A stretch of 64,000 bases of DNA. Source: Niabella beijingensis (lineage in GTDB: Bacteria; Bacteroidota; Bacteroidia; Chitinophagales; Chitinophagaceae). Below the pieces are notes generated by a model. That model did not search any database. It was not told the origin of the DNA and saw only the letters and a list, made by a program, of their open reading frames with translations. The DNA is taken from contig NZ_JAIQDI010000001.1 of assembly GCF_020034665.1 (NCBI RefSeq), forward strand, positions 434,001 to 498,000, read 5' to 3'. Below are positions 27,811-35,316 of the stretch, piece by piece. Each line of letters starts with the position of its first letter. Positions within the stretch are counted from its first letter, which is position 1. Position numbers and translations under genes: made by a program.

Positions 27811-28626
27811 ATGCCCCCTGTTAAAAAAATTATTACTATTTTATCAGTGCTTTTGCTTATCCTTACAGCTTGCCGTAAAGTGGTTCGCCTGGACCTTGAT
27901 GAATTGGATTATAAAAAGGACGTAATACAAGCAATCCTTTCAAGTGCCAAAGATTCTGTAACGGTATTTTTGTCGCAGACCCTAAACATAGAAGATCCTA
28001 ACTTGTATAATGGAAATGACGATGCGCAGATCCTCATAAGTAGAGAGGGAGGTGTTCCGCTTAAATTGGAGGGCCGGGGAAGCGGTAAATACGTAACGTA
28101 TATTACTACGCGTCCTGGTGAAAAATATACGCTAGACGTACAGCTCCCATTCGCAAGATATTTAGCGTCATCCACAATGCCCGCCAAAGTCAATTTCGAC
28201 TCCCTCTATTATACAAAAAGAACTGTATTGGGAAAAAACCTATATATACCAACAGTCGTTTTTCATGATCCGCCAGGGATCGCTAACTTTTACCGGTTTA
28301 TATTGACCGTTGATGGGTTTGAAAACACCACCATATTTCTCGAAAATGACCGTCTCTTTGATGGAAAAATAGTTTCTCTGCAGTTATTAGATGCTTTTCA
28401 GGATCAAAACGCTACAACGTTTATCGACAAATATGACAGTGTAATCGTAAACATGCAGTGCATCGAAGAACCTGTTTATACGTATTTATACCAGCTACGG
28501 GACGCTGCTTTAGGAAATGGAGGCACCACAAATCCTGGAAACCCCAAATCCAATTTTTCAGGCGGCGCCTTGGGATATTTCAGCGCGCAAACCACCCAAA
28601 AAAGAGGTTTTGTTCCCAGAGATTGA
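27811..28626 (+). CDS. DUF4249 lipoprotein
   Basis: A 271-residue lipoprotein: signal MPPVKKIITILSVLLLI, lipobox LTAC, Cys21 followed by Arg-Lys. The pattern is that of DUF4249 proteins: VVRLDLDE, an Ig-like beta region with PGEKYTLDV, FDSLYY, FYRFILTV, and the ending GALGYFSAQTTQKRGFVP. In Bacteroidota these usually sit directly after a TonB-dependent receptor and act as its surface partner. Here no receptor is present on either side, so it is an orphan or a remnant of a larger insertion. It is the first gene of the AT-rich island. Confidence 0.8.
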   Translation: MPPVKKIITILSVLLLILTACRKVVRLDLDELDYKKDVIQAILSSAKDSVTVFLSQTLNIEDPNLYNGNDDAQILISREGGVPLKLEGRGSGKYVTYITTRPGEKYTLDVQLPFARYLASSTMPAKVNFDSLYYTKRTVLGKNLYIPTVVFHDPPGIANFYRFILTVDGFENTTIFLENDRLFDGKIVSLQLLDAFQDQNATTFIDKYDSVIVNMQCIEEPVYTYLYQLRDAALGNGGTTNPGNPKSNFSGGALGYFSAQTTQKRGFVPRD

Positions 28627-28897
28627 TATAAGTGATTTGCAAGTAAAGGTTAAACAACTGATAAACTCTTCTTTTTCACTCTATTTTGTTGTTGATTTGA
28701 ATACCCTATATCAAATCTACTTTTCCTTGAACAAATCAACAACGTATTTCGGGTTGACGGAAGTTTAGACAGCAGATCTGCAGACTTATTCTTAAGTAAA
28801 AGCAATCACTGTAACTAAACCAATTGATGACATCCGGAAAGCGCAGCACTATACTGTTGCTCCTTTTTATTTTAAAAATGCCGGACAGGATTAGTAA

Positions 28898-29269
28898 CTA
28901 TTGCAACTGAAGATTAGTTAATTCAATAAGGCTGCCCTGGGCGCAATCAGCCTTTAGTATCTTATCATCAATAATCTTGTACTCCACGCAAACCTTCAAG
29001 CTACTTGACTGGAACTTTTTATCAATATCATGTTGGAACAAGTAAGTCGTATTATTGCCTTCAAGCGTAATATATCCTTTAATTGAAGCACAATCAGGCG
29101 TATAATACAATATTGCGGATTGACATTGATCAACAGCCTTACCCTTTGAACATCCGGATAACAAGAAGCCTACAACTACCCAAAGACCTAATAATTTTTC
29201 ATAAAGCACATAATTAAAAAATATAAAAGATGTATCTATAAGACGTCTGATTTTTATAAAATGCAACAC
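28898..29269 (-). CDS. Small lipoprotein of unknown function
   Basis: A 123-residue protein with a hydrophobic segment and lipobox LLSGC (Cys40 in the longest frame). The signal region is unusually long, so the true start may be an alternative codon nearer LLGLWVVVGF. The mature part (about 83 residues) has four further Cys and a beta-rich pattern (GYITLEGNNTTYLFQHD). I do not recognise the family. It lies downstream of a terminator that closes the subtilase fragment, so it is probably transcribed separately. Confidence 0.5.
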   Translation of the reverse strand: MLHFIKIRRLIDTSFIFFNYVLYEKLLGLWVVVGFLLSGCSKGKAVDQCQSAILYYTPDCASIKGYITLEGNNTTYLFQHDIDKKFQSSSLKVCVEYKIIDDKILKADCAQGSLIELTNLQLQ

Positions 29270-29284
29270 AATATTTAGTTATAT

Positions 29285-29325
29285 TTAAAAAATGCTCGCC
29301 GCTGTACCAAAGGCAACGACGAGCA
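29285..29325 (-). terminator. Rho-independent terminator
   Basis: On the minus strand a 12-bp stem (TGCTCGTCGTTG pairing, with G-U pairs, with CAGCGGCGAGCA) is followed by a run of six T. It lies 40 bp after the stop of the subtilase fragment, and is a normal transcript end for that gene. Confidence 0.75.
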
Positions 29326-29365
29326 AACCTAAACCATATCAATTGCAAAGAACAATTGCCAAAAA

Positions 29366-29617
29366 TCATGGTGTAATGGAAGCCTGATAAACTGCCGATC
29401 CGGCATTTACCCGACCATATCCATATTGATTGTCAAATCCTGAACTGCCCATATCGACGGCAGTGGACTGCAATATGGATTTTACCTGACTTTCCGTCAA
29501 TGTTGATTTTGCTGAAAGCATTAAAGCCGCAACACCGGAAACCTGTGGGCATGAGGCAAAAGGGACGGCCAAAATTATAACCAAAGATCGCCGGTTAATT
29601 GAACGGTTATTTGACAA
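29366..29617 (-). pseudogene. C-terminal fragment of an S8 subtilase-family peptidase
   Basis: About 62 residues (FASCPQVSGVAALML ... LTESQVKSILQSTAVDMG ... YGYGRVNAGSAVYQA) match the C-terminal end of S8 peptidases. They start just at the catalytic-Ser region, where GTSFACPQVSG would be expected. The upstream Asp and His blocks and the Ser itself in its GTS context are missing. Homology stops near 29557, upstream of which the sequence is unrelated. The intact terminator behind it argues that a whole gene once stood here and lost its 5' part by rearrangement. Confidence 0.7.
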
Positions 29618-29709
29618 TCTGAAATATTCGATAAAAAAGTAGATGGGCTATCTTTCTATTGCCTGTGAAAACAACCTTTCGCTGCCACATCTGAAAATGA
29701 GAGCAACAG

Positions 29710-31029
29710 TTAACGATTTTTCGAAACAGTTTGATTATGCGGGAATCGATTACTGGCATCTGATAAGACTGCAAGTCTATTCAATATAGGAGTACGGGGG
29801 ATATTCATCATGGTTTGAATATACGGTTTAATATGCAATTCATTGCTGACAGCAGAAACAAACGGAGCTAATAGCATTTTATAATTGCTACAAGAAGATA
29901 GCAACTGATAAGGAAATTCTGTATTTTTTTTTGGATGACTTAATATTTTTTCAAAAACAGGCTTATACAGAATAAAAAATGATGTTCCCGAAAATTGATC
30001 AACCCAAAATTTGTCATTTAAGAGTGGCAACGCCATTCCAAAATCAACCGCATTACCACACAAAATTTCACAATGCAGATTATATGCCTCAATAATATCT
30101 TTTATAAAACGATCCCTATTATAAGCCCTTGTAAAATTATGCTCCTCATTACAAATAACTATGACATCATCTTTCTTATCGACAGCCAAGGACAATATAT
30201 GCCGGATCGTTGTCCAGAGGTCTACGTCTCCTCCTGCTGTTTTACGAGCAACTACTAAATTTATGGCGAATTCATCTTTTCCTGAAAATTGCTTTAGTAT
30301 TCTTATTCCCACTGTTTTATTCCGATCCTTACAAATTATGTACGTTGGAATAGCCGCGTTTTTCACAGCGCGTGAACTTATAACAGAGGGTTTAATCTTC
30401 TTAAATAGCGTCGAGAACAAAATAAGATGTAAAGATCTTTTCCTGGTTGTTTGAAATAGTCTCTCTACTCTCCCGTTAGCATTATTCTGCGTAGTCACAT
30501 CTGAATACCCAAATTCCTTTTGAGTTGAGAGGAAAGGAAAGCAAAAAAAAATATTCGAAGACAACCTTGAAATCTTATAATCGGCTGAATCCTTATCCGT
30601 GAAATTCGCCGAAAGTACAACTGGAAAGAATTTCTTAAAAATGACAGTAAACTGCAACCCCGAAAACTTTTTAACCCAAAAAAGCTGTTTACTAATTGGA
30701 AGGGCATCTTCCCACCAACTAACCCCACCACACAATACATCAGCCTGTAAACTTCTTGCTTCGGCTATGGCATCTTCCAATCGTTCTTTTTCATAATCAA
30801 CGGTGAATTGATGGTCATCTTCGCAAATTAATATATACTCTTGCTCTACGCCTATTGATTGCTGCAAAATAGCTTTGATCGTATTCCATAAACTCACCGC
30901 AGCTATAGGATGAGGAACCGGTTGGATGATTTCTACTTCAAACTCATCACGGCCATTGAATTCTGCTAAAATACTGACTTTCCGATCTGTTCGCTTTTCT
31001 AAGTTTAAGATATACGTGGCAATGCTCAT
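29710..31029 (-). CDS. Protein with two tandem GT25-like glycosyltransferase domains
   Basis: A 439-residue cytoplasmic protein. The N-terminal half (about 1-140) has the GT25-like opening YILNLEKRTDRK, an acidic ICEDDHQF motif, and LCGGVSWWEDALPISKQLFWVKKFSG. The second half (about 235-370) repeats the plan: YIICKDRNKTVGIRILKQFSGKDEF, IVICNEEHNF, LCGNAVDFGMALPLLNDKFWVDQFSGTSFFI. The acidic motif is changed from EDDH to NEEH in copy two, which may make it inactive or regulatory. It is the third gene of an apparent operon (15 bp after the secreted-protein gene). Its acceptor is unknown; a protein product of the same operon or a surface glycan are both possible. Confidence 0.6.
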   Translation of the reverse strand: MSIATYILNLEKRTDRKVSILAEFNGRDEFEVEIIQPVPHPIAAVSLWNTIKAILQQSIGVEQEYILICEDDHQFTVDYEKERLEDAIAEARSLQADVLCGGVSWWEDALPISKQLFWVKKFSGLQFTVIFKKFFPVVLSANFTDKDSADYKISRLSSNIFFCFPFLSTQKEFGYSDVTTQNNANGRVERLFQTTRKRSLHLILFSTLFKKIKPSVISSRAVKNAAIPTYIICKDRNKTVGIRILKQFSGKDEFAINLVVARKTAGGDVDLWTTIRHILSLAVDKKDDVIVICNEEHNFTRAYNRDRFIKDIIEAYNLHCEILCGNAVDFGMALPLLNDKFWVDQFSGTSFFILYKPVFEKILSHPKKNTEFPYQLLSSCSNYKMLLAPFVSAVSNELHIKPYIQTMMNIPRTPILNRLAVLSDASNRFPHNQTVSKNR

Positions 31030-31044
31030 TAATTAAATACTGAT

Positions 31045-31776
31045 TTACAATTTTCCCGTCACCTGTTCGGGATTCTTAAAACGAATAATTCCCCAGGTTT
31101 GTTCGATTGCCTGATCCAACAGATCAGAAGCCTCCTTAAAACTTATATTCCTCTTGTCTTCATGATATAACTTATACTGCAATACTATATATCCGACATT
31201 CTTTTTGTACAACAAAACTTCTTTCTCCAAGCCTATTGCACAAGAAGGAGTATATTTGTAAATCCATTGTACAATAAAAATACTATCCGCATTAATCTTA
31301 GTCCCGTCGTGCTTTGATTTCAACAAAAAATCTTCTTGGGGAAAACAAGGCCGTTTATCGCTCCAAGCATTTTGACCAGATCTGAACGCTATCCATCTCC
31401 TATATTCGGTTTCCACAATAGAATCACGCTTCTCAATAGCTGCATCAGGAATTTGATCTAACATTTTTTTGGTTTCAATAAAGTTCCTCCAAAGCTGATC
31501 TTCTCCACATTTATTACTTCGAACGAAATAAGCAACTCCTATACGATTCTTTTTAGTAAAATTGTTACGTAAATATCCCCGGAAGCATGAGCTGGTGTTT
31601 GTGGGGCTTTCATTTGTCCAGACACTATCCGATATCTGGAAAAAGCTGGCATTTACGCTATCCAGCTTCCCTGAAATCTGTTCTGCGGGTATCGGCTTTA
31701 ATAAAGTATAAGGTTGTGCATCAACCCTATACTGCATAATCATACAAACAATGATCAGATAATTTAGTTTTTTCAT
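31045..31776 (-). CDS. Secreted protein of unknown function
   Basis: A 243-residue protein with a signal peptide (MKKLNYLIIVCMIMQYRVDA, cut near QPY). The mature part has several Cys (SSCFRGYLRNNF, SNKCGEDQLW, RPCFPQEDF, PSCAIGLEKE), suggesting disulfides, and no catalytic motif I recognise. Its ATG overlaps the stop of the double-glycine-leader gene (ATGA), so translation is probably coupled. That pairing suggests the two products work together, for example as partner, inhibitor or anchor. Confidence 0.7.
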   Translation of the reverse strand: MKKLNYLIIVCMIMQYRVDAQPYTLLKPIPAEQISGKLDSVNASFFQISDSVWTNESPTNTSSCFRGYLRNNFTKKNRIGVAYFVRSNKCGEDQLWRNFIETKKMLDQIPDAAIEKRDSIVETEYRRWIAFRSGQNAWSDKRPCFPQEDFLLKSKHDGTKINADSIFIVQWIYKYTPSCAIGLEKEVLLYKKNVGYIVLQYKLYHEDKRNISFKEASDLLDQAIEQTWGIIRFKNPEQVTGKL

Positions 31777-32546
31777 TTGGGAGTCAGGGTTGTAACAGCA
31801 AGCATTTCAGAAGCAAGCATGAATAGTCCAACTTCGTTATTTTGTTTATCATCATAACCGATCAACCAGTTACCATCATCATCTTTAAAATAACCGGTTA
31901 TATTCACAGCATGGCTACCTGTTTCAGTATTGAAAAAACCGACCCCTTCGAAGGGAACGTTAGTCCACTCGGGGGTATCATCCGGCAGATCCATAATGTA
32001 ACCGGTTCCCGCACGTGTATCCGTCGCAAATCCGTTCATGTCAGCTGCCAGATCAAGTATATCCATAAGAGAATTCTGGGCATCCACTCCATTAGTAATA
32101 TTATCCGTTCCGTGATGTTGATCATAAGCCCCGATCGCGAAAGACGTTGGTACTAAGGTCTGGTTGAGAGGATTAATCATTGAACCCATAAGATAATCTA
32201 ATGCTATAGGCACACAGTCCGTTCGTCCTTCTTCATTACTCATATCAAAGCCAGTTCCAGACCCGACGCTTCCACCATCATATACATAATCCCACCCCCA
32301 CCAATTATCATCTAAATTGAAGTCCATGTTTGCTCCGAGTTGAAACTCATCTTGTGATCCGCCTGGAGCGGTGCCATAGTAACTACCATCGGGGCCTGCT
32401 GTAAACGTGAACCCTTTGGATGCGAGCAATCCCATTATTTCGTCGACCGCTGCGCCGCCAACAATGTTTTTTAATTCAGAAATCGAATCAATAACTTCAA
32501 TTTCATTTTCGAGCTGATCAAAGCTCAGTTTTAGTTTTGTTCTCAT
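31773..32546 (-). CDS. Papain-like (C39-like) protein with a double-glycine leader
   Basis: A 257-residue protein. Residues 1-31 look like a bacteriocin-type leader: charged and amphipathic (MRTKLKLSFDQLENEIEVID ...) and ending SELKNIVGG (Gly30-Gly31), the site cut by C39-peptidase ABC exporters. The remaining body of about 225 residues is acidic and Gly/Asp-rich. It carries a papain-like arrangement: Cys111 in RTDCVPIALDYL, His212 in GSHAVNITGY, and Asp in IGYDD (232-233). The peptide cargo of such leaders is normally 20-70 residues, so a whole enzyme-like domain behind one is unusual. No exporter is encoded in the window. It is the first gene of an operon with a secreted protein and a tandem glycosyltransferase-like protein. 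Function is inferred only. Confidence 0.7.
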   Translation of the reverse strand: MRTKLKLSFDQLENEIEVIDSISELKNIVGGAAVDEIMGLLASKGFTFTAGPDGSYYGTAPGGSQDEFQLGANMDFNLDDNWWGWDYVYDGGSVGSGTGFDMSNEEGRTDCVPIALDYLMGSMINPLNQTLVPTSFAIGAYDQHHGTDNITNGVDAQNSLMDILDLAADMNGFATDTRAGTGYIMDLPDDTPEWTNVPFEGVGFFNTETGSHAVNITGYFKDDDGNWLIGYDDKQNNEVGLFMLASEMLAVTTLTPK

Positions 32547-32970
32547 AATTATTAATTTAAAAATTAATATTATTGAATTTGTCCGAAAGCAAAAGTTAAA
32601 CGAAAGTTAAATAGCGATAATTATTATATATATAAATATATACAGTACACCATATTACATCCAAAGGCCTCGTTCAGGAAATAAGGAATCATTAGATGGC
32701 ATTAAGGAACCCAAATTGCTTGATCCGGCATAATTGACATTTTTAAGCGATGAATGCCGGGTGCACAAGAGTCTAAAACAGGCAACCAATGTATTAAAAA
32801 AATAAATATACTTTTGCAGCATTTTTTACTCAGATAAAGAACCCTTTCATGCTTTGCGGTGAGAGTGTTGCAGAAATGGAATATCACTAACGAGCTTATT
32901 ATATATTCCATGGAATACTTTTCGTCTTCAAGAATATAGACTTTCCCGGTCAATTGGTTGAGGTACTTTC
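32547..32970. other. AT-rich upstream region of the double-glycine operon
   Basis: No gene is supported. Upstream of the operon start, on the minus strand, two near-identical 11-base blocks (TTTAACTTTCG and TTTAACTTTTG, about 32590-32615) lie in tandem and may belong to the promoter. TAACTTTT is close to, but not identical with, the Bacteroidota -7 element. The rest is mostly A+T (TATATATA runs at about 32630). Confidence 0.3.
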
Positions 32971-33047
32971 TCATTTGGGCTCAGTGTTGTAATAGCAATC
33001 ATTTCAGAAGCAGGTGTAGGCTCCCTTCATCGACGTTATTCAATTGA
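32971..33047 (-). pseudogene. Decayed 3' end of a second copy of the double-glycine papain-like gene
   Basis: Read on the minus strand, the stretch encodes RQLNNVDEGSLHL and, after a frameshift, ASEMIAITTLSPN. This aligns with the end of the intact gene at 31773-32546 (KQNNEVGLFML ASEMLAVTTLTPK). The nucleotide match continues to the CCCAAATGA end, with a one-base deletion. Only the last 25 or so codons survive, and the copy breaks off exactly at the tRNA terminator next to it. Confidence 0.65.
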
Positions 33048-33056
33048 CGAACCAAT

Positions 33057-33083
33057 AAAAAAAGCGCTCCCCTGAAGGAGCAC
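33057..33083 (-). terminator. Terminator of the truncated tRNA gene
   Basis: On the minus strand, GTGCTCC - TTCAGG - GGAGCGC followed by seven T. It lies 15 bp downstream of the tRNA 3' end and is the expected tRNA-gene terminator. Confidence 0.75.
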
Positions 33084-33097
33084 TTATTCTTGTGTTG

Positions 33098-33121
33098 CGG
33101 TGAGGGCGGGATTCGAACCCC
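33098..33121 (-). other. tRNA-Ser 3'-end fragment (attachment-site remnant)
   Basis: The minus strand reads GGG-TTCGAAT-CCCGC-CCTCACC-G: the T-loop, the 3' half of the T-stem, the 3' acceptor strand and the discriminator base. The CCTCACC-G acceptor end is that of serine tRNAs of the GGTGAGG type. Upstream of the T-loop the match stops (the T-stem 5' half pairs only at three positions) and AT-rich sequence replaces the tRNA body. This is what is left on the far side when an element integrates into the 3' end of a tRNA gene. The conjugation module begins just beyond it. No intact copy of the tRNA is in the window. Confidence 0.7.
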
Positions 33122-33253
33122 ACCCCTAATTAATTAAATATCAATATTTTATAAAGACCTGCTCAGAATACTCTATGAATTACTACATATTAAAAAGAGC
33201 ACTATCTCCATAAAGGTAACACTTTAATTTTACGAATCAAATACCCAAAAAAA

Positions 33254-33550
33254 TCAGCCTAAATGATGCAGCTTAAAAAATATTGCAGACTTCATCCCTG
33301 GATCATAGGACGGCAAATAGCTTATATAATCCATAGCCTGCAACTGCTCAATATGCTTATGATAAGTAGTAAATGAGTGAATCTTTGCCAAATACATTAC
33401 AGCCCGACGTGAAATAAACACTTTGTTTTCCCTCCCCCGTTTATTCCAAAGATCACAGAGAGCAAGGAAAACAGCCAAATGAACGTAAGTAATACGAGTG
33501 TCCCTTAACAAAATCGGGATCATTTTCCACGGCCCCCTATCCATGATCAT
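33254..33550 (-). CDS. Small element-borne protein, possible winged-helix
   Basis: A 98-residue protein, helical, with a pattern like a small winged-helix protein (THLAVFLALCDLW-type helix, FISRRAVMYLAKIHSFTTYHKHIEQLQAMDYISYLPS). It resembles the 103-residue protein at 33912-34223 (SVRLRAVAKLGRTKYHKCMNELEAFGYIIYI) in the second half, so the two are probably paralogs flanking the excisionase-like gene. It overlaps that gene by 14 bp. Such proteins are often found near the end of Bacteroidota conjugative elements; a role in element regulation is a guess. Confidence 0.55.
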   Translation of the reverse strand: MIMDRGPWKMIPILLRDTRITYVHLAVFLALCDLWNKRGRENKVFISRRAVMYLAKIHSFTTYHKHIEQLQAMDYISYLPSYDPGMKSAIFFKLHHLG

Positions 33551-33836
33551 CCGCTTTTACAGACCGCATTCCCTTACGAAACATACGATCGATATCCCCG
33601 GATTGATAATAATGAACACCTCCAATCTTTGAAGATTGAAGAGTTCCATTTATCCGTAATTGCTGCAATTTTCCCGAAGAAATACCTAATAATTTTCTGA
33701 CTTCCGCGGGTTTATACCATTTTTTATCTGAATTCGGTTGAGAACCCACACCTCCAGATAAAATAACCGAAAGTTCCTCTATTAATTTTCTGCCAAACGC
33801 TTCAAGGTCGGCTTTTGTCAACACCACAATTTCCAT
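33537..33836 (-). CDS. Excisionase-like MerR-type HTH protein
   Basis: The start is taken at the second Met (MEIVVLTKADLEAFGRKLIEEL), giving 99 residues. The N-terminal helix has the look of the Bacteroidota group annotated as helix-turn-helix domain-containing element proteins. The C-terminal winged HTH (KKWYKPAEVRKLLGISSGKLQQLRINGTL, about 38-66, then the wing SKIGGVHYYQSGDIDRMF) is the MerR/excisionase fold. Lying at the end of the element next to the tRNA attachment remnant, it may direct excision or control the module. No integrase is adjacent. Confidence 0.75.
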   Translation of the reverse strand: MEIVVLTKADLEAFGRKLIEELSVILSGGVGSQPNSDKKWYKPAEVRKLLGISSGKLQQLRINGTLQSSKIGGVHYYQSGDIDRMFRKGMRSVKADDHG

Positions 33837-33911
33837 TACACACACTTTTTAGCCCCCAAATACAGATAAAGCACTTTTGAACTTTACCTAAATTCCTCTT
33901 TCTGCTCAACC

Positions 33912-34223
33912 TCAACTCTCCACCAAATACACTAAGCTTCCCAAAAATGGGCTGCAAGACCTTATATATATTATATAACCGAAAGCTTCCAATTCATTCA
34001 TACATTTATGATACTTCGTTCTTCCAAGCTTTGCAACAGCCCTCAAACGAACACTCGTTACCTGAACAGGCTTTTCCTTATCCTGAATACACCACTCCTG
34101 AAAAATTGCGATATAAAGGGATATGTGATGTGGACCAATACGGTGGTCAGCGCTTGCGCGAATCAAAAATTCAACCAATTGCTTCAAATACATTTTCACT
34201 GCTTTTTGTAATAAATTCTTCAT
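33912..34223 (-). CDS. Small element-borne protein, paralog of the 98-residue neighbour
   Basis: A 103-residue protein with helical N-terminus (MKNLLQKAVKMYLKQLVEFL) and a winged-helix-like second half (PVQVTSVRLRAVAKLGRTKYHKCMNELEAFGYIIYIRS). It overlaps the stop of the 208-residue gene upstream by 4 bp. I cannot assign a family; the resemblance to the product of 33254-33550 is at the level of the TKYHKHI/TKYHKCM motif and its context. Confidence 0.55.
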   Translation of the reverse strand: MKNLLQKAVKMYLKQLVEFLIRASADHRIGPHHISLYIAIFQEWCIQDKEKPVQVTSVRLRAVAKLGRTKYHKCMNELEAFGYIIYIRSCSPFLGSLVYLVES

Positions 34224-34846
34224 CTGGACAATTCCTGGCTGTGCCTGGACTTACCCTCTCCGGACAATTTCTCCAGAATTTTTTGTACTGTTTGCTCCTT
34301 ATCGGCCTCCGGTTTTAATGCACAGTTGAGATCTTTTTGCAACTCGGAAATCGAACACACTTTGTAATTTATTTCTGGTGAACCGCTTTCAAATGCGAAT
34401 GAGTGCGCTTCAGTCGCGTTGCAAAATCCCACAAATCGGTCATTCGGCATAATCCACTGATCATTCGGGAAGGCAACAAAACGATCTCCAATTTCCTGAA
34501 ATTTGTCAAGTACTTTTTGCAGTTCAGGCATATCCCTTTCCAAAACTATCCCCCCTAAAGGGCCTTTCAATTCTCCTGGATTTGAAAAAAAAGTAGCCTC
34601 ATTTATAGTATAGGGCGGAACATGCTGTTTCCATAATTCTTTCGCCTCCTCTAATCCACCATCCAACTTAGCCAACAATCGAAGGTCCGAATCAATTTCG
34701 CCAATTTCGTAGTTGCCTATACGCCACACCCGTGGATCATCAGAATAGTCATAATGCCAATCAGCCTTTGACATTTTATCAGACAGAAAATTGACAAATA
34801 CCTCCTTCAATTGAGTCCTTGTTAAACCATCAAATTCCTCATTCAT
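34220..34846 (-). CDS. Element protein with one copy of a shared repeated domain
   Basis: A 208-residue soluble protein of unknown function. Residues about 120-190 (GDRFVAFPNDQWIMPNDRFVGFCNATEAHSFAFES ... YKVCSISELQKDLNCAL) align with a domain that also occurs once in the next gene and twice in the one after. Common features are a D/N-R-(Y/F)-hydrophobic start, an acidic-F-hydrophobic core, an EA-aromatic helix, and a final (R/C)SI-xxL helix. The N-terminal 110 residues have no match to the others. Confidence 0.6.
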   Translation of the reverse strand: MNEEFDGLTRTQLKEVFVNFLSDKMSKADWHYDYSDDPRVWRIGNYEIGEIDSDLRLLAKLDGGLEEAKELWKQHVPPYTINEATFFSNPGELKGPLGGIVLERDMPELQKVLDKFQEIGDRFVAFPNDQWIMPNDRFVGFCNATEAHSFAFESGSPEINYKVCSISELQKDLNCALKPEADKEQTVQKILEKLSGEGKSRHSQELSR

Positions 34847-34862
34847 AATTATGTTTTAAAAA

Positions 34863-35306
34863 TTATCTTGATAGTTGTCTATTTTGTGATTTTATTTCCT
34901 TCCCATCTTCCAAAAAATTTTTATGCTGCATTCGCTCAATAGTCTCAAGCATTTGGCCTATTTCTTTTTTCATATTTTGTAGTAAATGTATTTCCCTATT
35001 CTTAAGAAGGCTATCCATACTTTTTTCAACTTCGCCGATCGAACGCACATCATATTTATCCACATCCGTAGAATTTTCATAGGCATGCTCATGCGCTTCA
35101 AATGCGGTCTTGAAAACTGCAAAATCATTTTTTGTTAAACCTTCCTTACCCAGTTCAAATGATACAAACCGATTCCCATCATTTAACGCAGCACGCAGCA
35201 TCTCTTTTATTTCCAAAGCATCTTTTTCATAAACACTCCCAACAGACATATCAATTACATTTTCCTCTTCCGTCATTCTTAAAATATGATCCGGAAAATT
35301 TATCAT
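34863..35306 (-). CDS. Element protein with one copy of the shared repeated domain
   Basis: A 147-residue protein. Residues about 35-105 (ALNDGNRFVSFELGKEGLTKNDFAVFKTAFEAHEHAYENS ... YDVRSIGEVEKSMDSLL) are one copy of the domain found in the two flanking genes. A short coiled-coil-like tail follows (LLQNMKKEIGQMLETIERMQHK). It lies 16 bp from the neighbour on one side and 10 bp on the other, so it is co-transcribed with them. Function unknown. Confidence 0.6.
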   Translation of the reverse strand: MINFPDHILRMTEEENVIDMSVGSVYEKDALEIKEMLRAALNDGNRFVSFELGKEGLTKNDFAVFKTAFEAHEHAYENSTDVDKYDVRSIGEVEKSMDSLLKNREIHLLQNMKKEIGQMLETIERMQHKNFLEDGKEIKSQNRQLSR

Positions 35307-35316
35307 CTATAATTAT

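Noticed and set aside
29560-29640. Plus-strand peptide KDRRLIERLFDNLKYSIKK as a transposase remnant
   Set aside because: The stretch is short, vaguely transposase-like and antisense to the subtilase fragment junction; not enough to claim an insertion sequence.
32702-32974. 90-codon minus-strand frame starting just after the decayed GG-leader copy
   Set aside because: Its ATG sits in the place where the partner gene starts in the intact operon, but the product shows no similarity to that partner and looks like out-of-frame AT-rich DNA.
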